Made by a program: the position numbers and the translations under genes. From Aplysia californica (taxonomy: Eukaryota > Mollusca > Gastropoda > Aplysiida > Aplysiidae), in contig NW_004797292.1 in NCBI RefSeq assembly GCF_000002075.1, positions 2,504,732 to 2,568,731 on the forward strand: a DNA stretch of 64,000 nt, given 5' to 3'. Positions 10,085-21,900 of this stretch are shown here, in pieces. A model generated the notes under the pieces. The model saw nothing but the letters and a program-made list of their open reading frames with translations, was not told where the DNA came from and searched no databases. Position 1 is the stretch's first letter. The number at the start of each line of letters is the position of its first letter.

Positions 10085-10855
10085 GTATATAGGAAATTTA
10101 TTTTTGTTAAGCGTTTTATGACGCTCGCAACTACATTTTTAAAAAAGGGGGGAGGGGGGGTGTCAAGTTGGCTGTATCCGCATTAAGCATTTTCGGTTTG
10201 GTTGGAATTAACTTTGAATTTCGCTCGGGTGGCGGCCCCATCGATTTTAGGACCACGTTGTATCTTCAACGTGCGCAACTAGCAAACGAGACCTCCGAGA
10301 TTTTTTCCCCACCATTATCCGAGAACGTACGGGTGCTCGATTTTTATCTACTCTAAGATCAGGGGTATGGCTGAAAGACAATACATGTACTGCCGTACGC
10401 TGACAAAACGCCTTTTTCTTATTCACTGCAGTTTTCAGATAGCACTTTTTGTTGTTGCTTATAATATCTAAACTATTTTGTCCCGTACATCAACGGTTGA
10501 TCTCACACCATAAAGAGAAATGCTTTTGCCTGTGCTCGAGAGATATTATAAGAAAACAGAAAACCATTGAGTTCTCGAAACTGCTGTGAATAAGAAAAAG
10601 GCGTTTGTCTGAGTATCTGAGTACGGCAGAACAGTAAGAAGGAACTAGTCTAGAAATAAGAAATACATGTACATGTAGCATGTAGCATGTAGCAGAGTCG
10701 GGAGCCCAGATGGTAGGGGGGTGGGGGTGGTAGGGGGGTTGGGGGGGGGAGGAGTGGAGCAGAAGTGGAGATGAAGGCAGATGAAAGAACATGATTAGAG
10801 AGCAGGAAAGAAGGTGAAAGTTGAACATTTTAGAGACTAAATTTTTCCGTCCCTG
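10085..10855 (-). mobile_element. C-type SINE (C3), reversed and interrupted
   Basis: It reads on the minus strand from tail (10089-10130) to head region (10780-10855, GAGAGCAGGAAAGAAGGTG). It is split by a foldback element at about 10389-10632, so the SINE is older than the foldback. It is the only body-bearing SINE here lying antisense within the first 42 kb. Confidence 0.75.
10389..10632. mobile_element. Foldback element nested in C3
   Basis: Inverted arms CTGCCGTAC ... GCCTTTTTCTTATTCACTGC (10390-10436) and GCTGTGAATAAGAAAAAGGC ... GTACGGCAG (10572-10628). ATACATGTAC occurs on both outer sides. No coding capacity. Confidence 0.7.
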
Positions 10856-11343
10856 TCAGGTACAGGCTATATAAAAAACATATATATGTATATAATAAAA
10901 TAAAAACGATGTGCTCGTTAATTACATAGGCCTGCCTATACAGGCCCTCTGACACTAAGGATTGCCCCATATGACCTTTCAGTGTCGCGAAACGTACTGG
11001 TCTGTTGTTTAGAGAAGCGTATAGGCCTATTTGCTAGCAGAAGAATGATTCTTCAGTTATATACTGCACAAGTGCCCAAACCCTAGCTGTTCCCACTTGT
11101 TCTTGTTGCTGCTTTGTTGTTGTTGTTGTTGTTCTTTTTCTTCTTGTAATTTTTCTTCCTTGTTGTTGTTGTTGTTGTTTTTCTTGTTGTTTTTCTTCTT
11201 GGTCTTCTTCTTGTTCTCTGTGAAAGAGAGTCTTTAATTGCTCTTTTCCCCAGAAGGGTTTTCTGTTTTTTTTTCGTTCCGTTTCATCACCCCCCCTCGA
11301 GATCCCATCTTATTTTTACAATAGCTCGGTAATATTCTTTGAC
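10856..11343. other. No gene seen; upstream flank of EMSY
   Basis: Anonymous AT-rich sequence, then a run of TTGTTG and TTCTTC repeats (about 11108-11215). Confidence 0.4.
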
Positions 11344-11446
11344 ATGCGCAGTTTGATCTTATTTTCCAAAATGGTGGAAAACTGTACAATTCAGTTGCCT
11401 GCTACCGTAATATGTTTACCTTTTTGACAACTATGGTTTTATGGTG
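11344..11446 (+). promoter_or_regulatory. EMSY: Candidate EMSY promoter and 5' UTR exon 1
   Basis: CAAAATGGTGGAAAAC near 11367 resembles a YY1-like initiator element. A strong donor (GTAAGT at 11447-11452) follows TATGGTTTTATGGTG. This would be a short noncoding first exon spliced to 12801/12802. The call rests on motif shape and position only. Confidence 0.35.
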
Positions 11447-11854
11447 GTAAGTTTTTGGAAATTTGTGCTTGCTATGTACCATATTTATCTTTCCCCTCTT
11501 TTTGCTATCGAAAAGAAGTGTTAAACATCTTTAGTTGAATTAATTTGAACTGAATACGGCAACTGAAGTCTGTCCCTGCTGTCCCGTCGCCCGTGTTGCT
11601 GTAGTGAGTGGTGCCACTGTAACGTCTAACTTGACTTTTTGTTAGTCTACGTTAGTATGTAGCCGTTGACACCCCAACCCCAGCTTCTCCCGTTTGATTT
11701 AATGTATCCAAGTGGATATTGCTATTATGAATTTTGTTCTGCATTCTCACGAAGCTTTCTCTCTCGCCAACAGTAGGCAGCCTACTTTATATACACAGTA
11801 GGCTTATAAAGTAGATTAAAAATTCTATATCTAGATCTAGATCTAGGATCTAGA

Positions 11855-12075
11855 GGAAGGACTTCCGTAACAAGCGATCGCCCCAACAAACACAATAAAG
11901 AAGAGACCTACCCCTACCCCTAACCTTATCCGTAACCCTACCCCTACCCCTACCCCTAACCCCAATCCTAATAATCCTACCCCTACTAGGCCTACCCCTA
12001 GACCTAACCCTATCCCTAGCCTTCTATTCTTCTACTCTTTAACTCATAGTGGTGGCTCGTTACGGAAGTCCTCCC
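11855..12075. mobile_element. MITE with telomere-like core
   Basis: Terminal inverted repeats GGAAGGACTTCCGTAACAAG and CTCGTTACGGAAGTCCTCCC enclose about 110 bp of degenerate C-rich repeats (CCTACCCCTAACC, CCCTAACCCC, CCCCTAG). Flanks are rich in AGATCTAG. It lies in EMSY intron 1. Confidence 0.8.
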
Positions 12076-12846
12076 GATTTAGATATCTAGATCTAATTAA
12101 AGGCTTTAAAAATTTTGATTAAGTCGCAGCTTAGGTTAGGTACAGTCAGGCAGCATATTTCTAGATTCCAACGTTTTATTCACTTTTATAGTGGAATGGG
12201 GTATAATAGTCTAGATCTATTGCCACATTTGAATAATTTTATTGTTTGGTGAAATACGATGGGGCAGTGAATATAAGTAAGGCGTATGTCCCTCCTGAAA
12301 CTTCCCACGGATATTAGCTCAGGGGTGCATGTCTCCCTTAAACCCAGCAGAATATATTTTAAAAACTAGATCTAGACCAAGGCAAAAACAGTGGTTGTAT
12401 GAAAATGTGGTAGTTAAATCATACTTAATATTTCCAAATTGTGTGTTGAGCTGTATAACGATCAGATACAAAAATTTCAGAAGGAGCTATTCTTTGATTG
12501 TTTAGGCAATCAGTTGTCTCATTTGTATTTTAAGAGTAAAAGTACTGGAATTTTTTTGGCAATTTATTGTAACAGAGAAGAAAGGAATGTGAATTGTATG
12601 GTCCCAGAGTTATTACAGCATTAGAGTGTATTTGATTTTTAATTTTTTTTTTTCAGTGTTGTAATGTTCAGTGTATGTTGAAGACAATGCACTGTGATGT
12701 TTAAAATTGTAAAAAGAGGACAGTCAGTTACAGAGCAAGGTGTATTCTTGACTTTTCTTTCTATTTTTTTCAATATATATGTAGAAAATTGTGTGTAACA
12801 GAATCTGGAGCTCTTCACAAAAGTGAGGAACTAAAAACTGAGCATC

Positions 12847-13584
12847 ATGTGGCCAATGCTACTGGACTACACCAAAGATGAATGCAAGCGAATCTTGCGG
12901 CGTCTTGAACTGGAAGCCTATGCATCCATCATTTCTGTGTTCAGAGCACAGGGCGATCTCAGCAAAGACAAGAAGCAGTTACTACAGGAACTTCAGCAAA
13001 CTCTGAGGTATGAGGCTCCTAATTTTGATTAATAAAAGTAACTGATAATTTTATCATTGCACTTTAAGTAAGAAAATAGGTAAATTTTTATTTCCTTGGT
13101 ATATTTATGCAGCAGCTGAATATTATTTATTTTAAAGTAAAAATATAGATTTGCTTTATTGTGATAACTATTTTGTCACACTTGTGAGTGAGGGTGACTG
13201 CCAGATGGTAGGGGGTTGCAGGAATGTGTCAGGAATGTAAAAAAAAAATTGTTGAGTCCTGGGTAAAACTCAGAATTTTCGAGGATTGTGTACATTCACC
13301 CGCAAAAAACCTGGTGAAAAAATTTGTTTTTCAAACTTCAAAAGCGTTATGCTTCTTTAGGTGATCAAGCTCTCATCTTGTTGGCATTTTGGGACATTTC
13401 TGTATCTTAACCCTTTGCAGTCACATAGCCAGCAGTACAAAATACCCCATCTAGTCACCCAGCCAGGAGATTGACTGCAACAGACTTCTCAGCCCGGGTG
13501 CAGGACCAGAACAGATAATTTTCGCTGCCGCATTATTCTGCCAATTGACGTCAAAATGTTAGGTTGGTTAAAATAAAGCTATTG

Positions 13585-13664
<80 letters not shown>

Positions 13665-15901
13665 GGTACTACTTAATTTTGTGTTATTGATTTCAGTATC
13701 TCGACTGAAAGGCACAGGGCTGAAGTTCGAAGAGCAATCAATGATGAGAAACTTGCTACTATTGCAGACAAGTAAGTAAACAGATGTTGTTGGAATATTT
13801 CAAAGAAAATTTGTGTGGCATCGTGGTGAAATCAATAAAGTTTGGACTTTGGTCAGAACAATTTGTTCTAAAATTCTTCACCCATATATGTAAAAAATAT
13901 TGTTGACACTGAAAAGGCCCGTTGAGTTGAAGTCTAATGTCAATGGCCAGAAGCTCAGGTGGACGCTACAAGTTAAAGGCTACACTATAGCTTTAGTGGG
14001 GAAGAAAAAAGCTACATGATGGAAATGTTAGAGCCGTTTATGTGTCTGATATTTAAAAGAAGGTGTGTGCTTGGAGAAGAACTTTTATGTTGTTTGGATA
14101 TGTCGTGTTTTGTCAAACAAAAGATCGACAGCTTTTGTTGTTTTTTTGTAAAAAAAAAAAAAAAAGGTCTCTTACTGCAGTTCTTTAACTCTTTAAGCCC
14201 TGAGTTTTTTCCACTGTTTCGCTGAGTTTTTTCTACAGTCATCTAAACCTTGTGCACTATGTCTCATTATAACCCCAAAAGCTTGCCTCCAACTTCCAAA
14301 TTGCGGAAACAAAGGCTTAGTCATTACTAAAAAACTTATTTCTGGAATAGTTCCGAAAAACAAGCAAAAGCTAAGCTAGCACTATATAAAACGAAACAGT
14401 TGTCACTAGTACTGGACGCTCCTAGTGTCCGATGGGGAACAGGGTTATTACCACCGGACGCTGATGGAGTTCAAAGATTTAAAGAGGCAAAAATCGCTTT
14501 TTGTAAAAAAAAGAAGTTACCGCTTGAATGTTCCTGACCTTTCTCGATTCAGTGGTTCTAGTTTTTACCAGACTTTGAAAATGACGTGTGCTGAGTTTTG
14601 GCGTCAATTTGTTCCTCTATATAGTAGGCATACAACTATCTATGTCAGTATTTGTCGTGTTTCAGTATTGCAGGTTGTATGAGCACAGCAGAATGGATGG
14701 TAGAAGGACGTCGCCTCGTGCCTCTCATGCCCAGACTGGTGCCTCAGACAGCGTTCACAGCCACGGCCAATCAGGCCGCCAGCGCAATGATGGAGAAGAA
14801 CGCTTCTCTCCCTCCTCCTTCTCAGACATGGAACAAAGATGGTAGCTATCATTTTGTTACTGCTCATTTGTATTGTCAGATTTGACATTGAACAAAGATG
14901 GTAGCTGTCATTGAGTGGGTGGTTGGCGGGTGCTCTGGTGGGGTCTGCCTCTTCTTTCCTATCAAACATCTATCATCTTTATCTCCCAACCTTCTTTTTT
15001 GTGTTTGTTACTCTCTTGTGACTCCTCTAATCTTCTGGTGCTCACATGACCTTATGCAGTTGCGAGTGCCGTACAACCTCTACTAAAGCTAAAGATTTGA
15101 CATGGAACAAAGATGGAAGCTATCATCTGTTACTGCTCATTTGTATTGTCAGATTGGAAAAACTTGTCGCAATTGTTTGCATGCTTTAGTGTTTTGACTG
15201 ATTTGTTTCTTTATTCGTTGATGTTTTTCAATCCCTTGAAATTATCATGAAAAGAAAGCCATTCATAAATGTTACTTTTTATAGCTGTTTATTGTACTTT
15301 AAAATTGCAAATTTCTGCAGTGCATATACCTAGATGTTGGCACTTTCAATTAGATTTGATTCCCTTCAGGAACTTCTTTAGCTGTTCTCAGAAGGGGGAA
15401 TCAGTCAAAGTTCACAACTTTACTAAATAATTGTCAACGATTCTGGAGAGTGCTGTGTTTATCTTGTATGTTTTTATTGCATCATGATGCGTTCATGAGT
15501 CTTTTACAGAGCTGGGTAATGAATACCGAACCAAATAGATTCTTAATGGGCATTAAAGTTCAATAAATGATATAATAGTGCAAACATTGGGTGCTATTGC
15601 CACATTTGACTGATCAGGTGACATGGGAATTGGTCACTGACTGACTGACATGGAAGTTTTACAGCGTTGCCAACAATTCGTTCTGGAGTGAGTTCTTCTG
15701 GAATGCATTTTATTTTGATAAAGTAAGATCATCCTAGTGGTATTCTATACTTCTGACAATTGTGATGGTAAGTTGACAGTTAATCGCATGTTTTTAAAAT
15801 TTTCACAGGACCAACCGCAGTGTTGCCTAAGCCAACACGGTCTTCCAGCCCCTCATCAAATGTTGTTGTACTGCCCAGTGGAACTTCAATTCACATAAAA
15901 G
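12847..15901 (+). CDS. EMSY: EMSY exons 2-5: ENT domain and conserved N-terminal region
   Basis: Coding pieces: 12847-13007, 13697-13771, 14666-14841, 15809-15901. The first two encode the ENT fold ([50 protein letters not shown]), almost identical to vertebrate EMSY. In human EMSY this domain dimerises and supports HP1 binding. Exon 4 gives [18 protein letters not shown]; exon 5 gives the [11 protein letters not shown] block. The acceptor of exon 3 sits just after an (AT)n run. The donor of exon 4 (GATG|GTAGCT) lies inside a 58-bp duplication. Confidence 0.93.
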
Positions 15902-18900
15902 GTTGGTTCTTTCTTTTTTCTGCAGTGCATGAAGAATATTGAAGTGTTACTCTTTAGATATTACTTTTTTATGCTTTATGAAGTCCTATTGAATCCCCCC
16001 CCCCCCCCCNNNNNNNNNNNNNNNNNNNNNNNNNNNNNNNNNNNNNNNNNNNNNNNNNNNNNNNNNNNNNNNNNNNNNNNNNNNNNNNNNNNNNNNNNNN
16101 NNNNNNNNNCCCCCCCCCCCCCCCCACACACACACACACACATACGCACTGAATAAAAAGCTAAATGTTAAAAAATTCCCAGCTTTATGAGAACACTATT
16201 TGTCTTTGAAATCTATAAGACCGTTCACTCGTCCATCTGTTCAGTAGTCCATCACCATGTGGGCACTAGAAGCAATTCTGCTATTCTTGCTGTTATTTCT
16301 GTCTGTCTTTTTGCTCCTCCCCACCCCCACCAGCTCAAATTGACCTTTATTGTGTAGATGTGTTTCTCACTTGCTCAAACCGTTAGAAAAATTAAAGTAC
16401 TGTCATTTGTACTCTTTAGGAATGTTGAACCAGGAGGAAGATGAAGAACTGGGAGTGCCGGCCCGACGGGGGAGCAACAGAAGTCTGTCCACGGATAGCC
16501 AGAACGCCGCCTCCGTCTCCACCCAGACCCCTCGTCTCACCTTCACGACAACCCCCAGCACAGTGCCAGGGACGTCGCCGGTCAAGATCACCATCAGTAA
16601 AAGTCCCCAGGGTCGACCAATCAGTGTTCAGTCCAGCTCTCAGCCTCCAAAAGTAAGGACTAGCCCTTGGACATTGAGCAATTTTCTGTACCATATTGCA
16701 GGCTTCCCTCGTTGTCCCAAATTGCCATGGACTGTCTAGGATTATGCAATTGGGAATTTGAGAGTCTTATTGCACACATCACACCACCATAACCAGTCTT
16801 ATTTGGTGTAATTTTGTTTGTTGCGAAGTGATCTGGGGTGATAACATTGGGTTACCTGATCGAGTTCTGAAAAAGTTGTCAAGCCTGATATTGCAATCGA
16901 CCTTTCGATTAAATGTCAAGCTCTTAATGTCTTTATTTAAAGTTTGAGGTTATCAGTCTTTGTGTCTAAATTTTCTTCTGCAGTTTATGAACTATTGTCT
17001 GAAGAGAGGAGCAAAAGACAGTAAACTAATATATAGATTCCAAACTTCTTTTAATGGTATATATTTGTTTGTGCATTGTCACTAAATGTAGATGTTATCA
17101 GATTTTCTTCCTGATGCATGAAATGTTTCCCTCAAAACTCTAGATAACTTAATTTGTGAAATTTTGGAGTGTCATTTTTATATTATTGGTGGCTTTCAAA
17201 GTTTCTTTTTTTTATCTTGGACCACTTTCCCCCCTCGACATTTGGTGGTCGTTGTGGGCAGGTTTGACTGTTCTTTTTATGTCCTGGAAATGTTTCAGGT
17301 TATTCTGGTGACCAGTGCTGGAGCAGCCTCGGGTACCACCGTCATTCAACGCTCGGTGTCGGTTCCAGTAGTGAAAACTCCGCCCACCTCCCTGACCACC
17401 CTCAGTGGGGGTCCGGGCCCCGCGCGACCCACGGTGCTGGGTACGGGGATTGCCTCCACGGCCCCGCCCACGCCCCATGCCGTGTCAAACTATTCTGCCG
17501 TGGTCACAACTACGAGCAGTGCTAGCCTTGTTTCCACTACTGGTGAGTACACTTAGTGTTGTAGCTGTCCCTCCATGGTTGGTCTTGGATTTTCTGGGGG
17601 GGGGGGGGGGGGGGTTGAGGCTTGGGGCAGATTACAGGCTTTCCTTGATTTCAAGACATATATTAAGGGTACTACCATTTTTCTATGGTGTGTTGGCTGG
17701 AGACTCACATATGACAGTAAGTCTCTATTTTGCATCATATGGGAACAGTTCGCGACATCAGTGCTTTCTTGTTGTGTCACCATTTTTATTAACATTGAAA
17801 ATGTGACTTTTTCTTTAGCTCACTCTTTGTTATGAACTGTTTTCACTGCTATTAAAAATGGAGATGCGATGAGAAAGCACTGGGGTCGTGATTTTTAAAA
17901 ATTAGAGACTTAGGGTTTTTGAAACTATAAAAATCACCATGAATACCTCAAAGGAGATCAGAATGTTAGCTGCCGAAAACAAATGAGAGTTATAAACTAG
18001 TGGTATACTTTATTTGTCTCTACTTTTGATTTCTTTTCTTTTAACCATGTTTGAGCATAAAATTCTGTGATAAATTCCTGCATGTGATGTGTGTATTATT
18101 TTCAGCTTTGCTTTTCTCTTCATATTGAATTTCTATGAAGTTAATACATAATTTGAATGCTATGTATATCTGCACGTTTTAACCATTCCTGTACAGCCAA
18201 AAAAAATTTTGTACTGGGACAATAAAGTTTCATCTTATCTTATCCTATCTTATCTTATACTTATTACATATTTCTCCAGATGCTCATTTTATCTGGGTAT
18301 GATGTGTATCTGATAAACAAAAATAGCGATCCATGATTACTTGAGGAAGTCAGAAGTTGTTTTTGAACCATGGTTCTGTCTTTAAAAAATTGCAGCCTGA
18401 CAAAGAGAACTCAGTTTTGGAAAATGAACAAGTCACCTATATTATCATAGTGTTGGGAAATAAAAGTCCTGAATTTTTTTAGGGGAAGGGAATAGTTATT
18501 TATTTTGCATTTATTTAGTTTTCATTTTTTGCTCTTTGGTTTCCTTTTCTTCAGTTACAATGCCTACCTCTGTCATTGGCTCTTCCTCCGCCATGTTCAG
18601 TCCGTCAGTGCAAATTGGACTGGGAAAAGTGAGACCAAGGATAGTGCCACGACAACGTTATCCTACCATGATTGTAAGTCTGATAGCCGTTTCTGTTTCT
18701 TTTTTTGGTCAATTTTTTGTAGTTGCTGTTTTTGTTCTCTCTTCTTTTTCTTCTTCTTTTCTTTTTTTTTTTGCTCTTCTTCCTCTTCCCCACTTCTCTT
18801 TCTTTGTTTTCTTCGTCAGTGTCCTCCTTGTCCTCTTCCGGTCTTCCCTTGTCAACGATCTCCTAGCATTTCACGCAATGGATTGCTCTGTGGAAGGAAA

Positions 18901-21900
18901 ATTGACTTGTCGTACTGTACTACAAACAACAGAAATGTCATCTTAAAGCTGTTGACTGACAACATTTTTTTCCTTACTGACACGTGGGTGGTTGGAGGGC
19001 GCCACTGGTAGGTCCTATATGTTTACTTTCCCTGTGTTGTTTCTGTCTGTCCGTTTTACTTTTTCCCAGCACAAGATGACCATTATTGTGTCGATGTGCT
19101 CTCTTTACTCAAACAAACAAACAAACAAACAAACTTACTGACACAAATCGCATACCAGTTTATTTGTGGGTCTTTGTGAATAGCCACCTGGACTGCAGCC
19201 AGTTTGCTTCTTTCAGAGAATTAGCAGTACAGAAAGAAATGTTTATTCAGTCTAATGTGCTGGGGTTTTCAATTTTGTTTTTCCTGTTAGTCCTGTGTCC
19301 CCCTTTTTTGTGTGTCATTTGTCAATAAGATTGGTATGCTTAATTGGTTACCTGTAATTTTCAGTCTTAATTATATAAAGGTTTACGGAAAATTTTCCTT
19401 TTTGATCGTGTGTCCCATTTTCTTTGGTGCTTATTGTTAATGAAAATGTGAAGATTGCTTTGTGGGTGGTTGGCGGATGCTCTGGTGTGGTTTGCTTCCT
19501 CTTTCCTATAAAATATCTATCGTCTTTATTTCCCCTCCTTCTTTTTTCTGTTTGTTACTCTCTTGTAACTCCTCTAATCTTCGGCACTTATATGATCTTA
19601 TTGTGTTGCAAGTGCCGTAAAACTCTTACTAAAACTAAACTAGAAGATTGCTTTACCAGAGTGATTTCTTATTTTGCACTCTGTTCAGAGTTTTCTACAC
19701 ACTTTGTTCTTCCCACTGCTGTAATTTATTGCCCCACATTGCTTCATGTTTTTGTGTTTGAGCGTACATAATCATTATCCCCTGGTCATGGCAAAAAGTC
19801 AAATATCTTACCTCTATATATTTTATTTCCAGCTCATATGGTGCCTGTTTTAAAATCTTTCTTTTTTTTTTTTTTTTTACTTTGCAGCAACTAAGATGAA
19901 AGATCATGATGTAGTGTAATGTAAAAGTTTTTAAAAAATTTAATATTTCCATCTTTGTATAGAATACTGAGGCATAAATCATTTTTGTACAGCTGTTCCC
20001 TCTGCATATTTGAAATATTTCATTCTCTCAAGACTACACCCCCCGGGGCAGTGCCACTGACTGTAGTGTCTTTAGGCCATTCCCAAAAGGGGGACATTTC
20101 TCGTTCAAGCACAGTAGCATTGTAAATGGGCTGATTCATCATGTCACGCTCATAACTGTGCCTGATCTACAACAAGGAACTGCTGCTTTTTCTTTCATAA
20201 TCCTTACTATCGTCATTTTCCTCTACTTCTTTTATAAGTTTGTCACTCTCTTGTGACCTGCTATTTCCGGGGAGCCTTGATAGTCGAAGCAGACTTTGTG
20301 CTGTTGAAGCTAGAGAGGTGAGCAGAGTAAGACTGATTCCCTGTAAAGACTTCTCTGTTGACATCCACCCCTTGGTGCTCATATGACCTTATGCAGTTAC
20401 GAGCACTGTAAAACCCTGTACTATACAAAAAAATTTCATGACTAGTGGGTGGTTGGCGGGTGCTCGGTTGTGGTTTGTTTCTTCTTTCCTATCAAACATC
20501 TATCGTACTTATCTCCCCTTCTTCTTTTTTATGTTTGTTACTCTCTTGTAACACCTCTAATCTTCTGGCGCTCATATGATCTTATGCAGTTGCGAGCGCC
20601 GTAAAACCTCTACTAAAACTAAAACTCTCATGACTACAGCCCCAGCAGAAGCCAGGGGTGGTCATCCCGATGGGCCCACAGCTGATGTCCCCGGCTCACA
20701 GCGTTAGCACAGCCTCCGGTCAAGTTGGTCAGCCCTCGGGGCACGCCTCCGCAGGCATCCAGATGAACCCGGCCCAGCAGAGCGGCAGCAGCAGTATACA
20801 GGTCAAGACCTTGAGCAAACCCACCATTCAGATCAAACAGGAAGGAGGTATGGAGGCATCTGTGCTGTGCTTGTGTTTGTTCTCTTACCGCCTCTTCTTG
20901 TGTGGAGCATCAGTGCTCCTGTGGGTGGTTGGCGGGTGCTCTGGTGTGGTTTGCTTCTTCTTTACTATCAAACATCTATCGTCCTTGTAACACCTCAAAT
21001 CTTCTGGCGCTCATATGACCTTATGCAGTTGCGAGCGCCGTGAAACCCTCTACTAAAAAATTTTTTTAAAAAATCAATGCTCCTTTCTCAATCATTAACG
21101 CCACCACTCACAGGTTTTCAGGGACCAGTTTGGGTCCAAACTATGTTTTTTGGTGTGTTTTTTTTTAGAAACTTCCTTTGAAATTATGTGCTGAATCAAA
21201 TGGAAGTCCTCCCAAAGCTCTATTTCAAAGAGATAACTCCATGAAGTTTACAACAGTATGGAGCCAATACAATGTTTTAAAGCGATTTTAAGATGTTTTT
21301 TCTCCTTTCCTCAATATGTTCATTTATCGGATTTAAAAGCTAAAAAGGCAAAAGCTATTCAAGATTAAAACATGAAATTTGGAGGGTGAGTGCACCATGC
21401 AATGTAATAAAATTACGCTAGCTTTTTCTAATTTAAAAAAAAAAAGTATTTTTAATGATTTTTTAAACTTTGTTATTTTGACTATTTTTGTCATTTGCTA
21501 ATGACTACACGCAATACAGACTAGCAAGAAGGAACTGCAAAAGAGTTGTTAGAGCGTCAAAAAAATGAATCATGAGCAAAATATGGAGAACACCTAAGCG
21601 AACTGTGCTTTAAATCACCACGTCACTTTTACAGAAGTATAAAATTAATGAGGCTCAGAGAAGAACCGTACGACCCAACAGCTATAATTAATGACAAAAC
21701 AGGAAACTCCATTACTGACAGCTCCAAAGTCAAATCTAGATGGAGAGAAATTTTTTCAGAACTTTGGAACACCACCCAAAAGCAAACGAAAAATTCCAAC
21801 CAAGTCACCCAGAGGAAGAAGAACCAACTGTCCTACCATCAGAGGTCAGACAAGCAGTTAAAACCAGCCCAAAAACAGAAGCGCAGGAATAGACGAGCTC

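Noticed and set aside
19424-19771. Recurring peptide like [20 protein letters not shown] in many open frames
   Set aside because: It is the translation of the A-type SINE in one frame. It recurs because the copies are similar DNA; other copies are broken by stops in the same frame.
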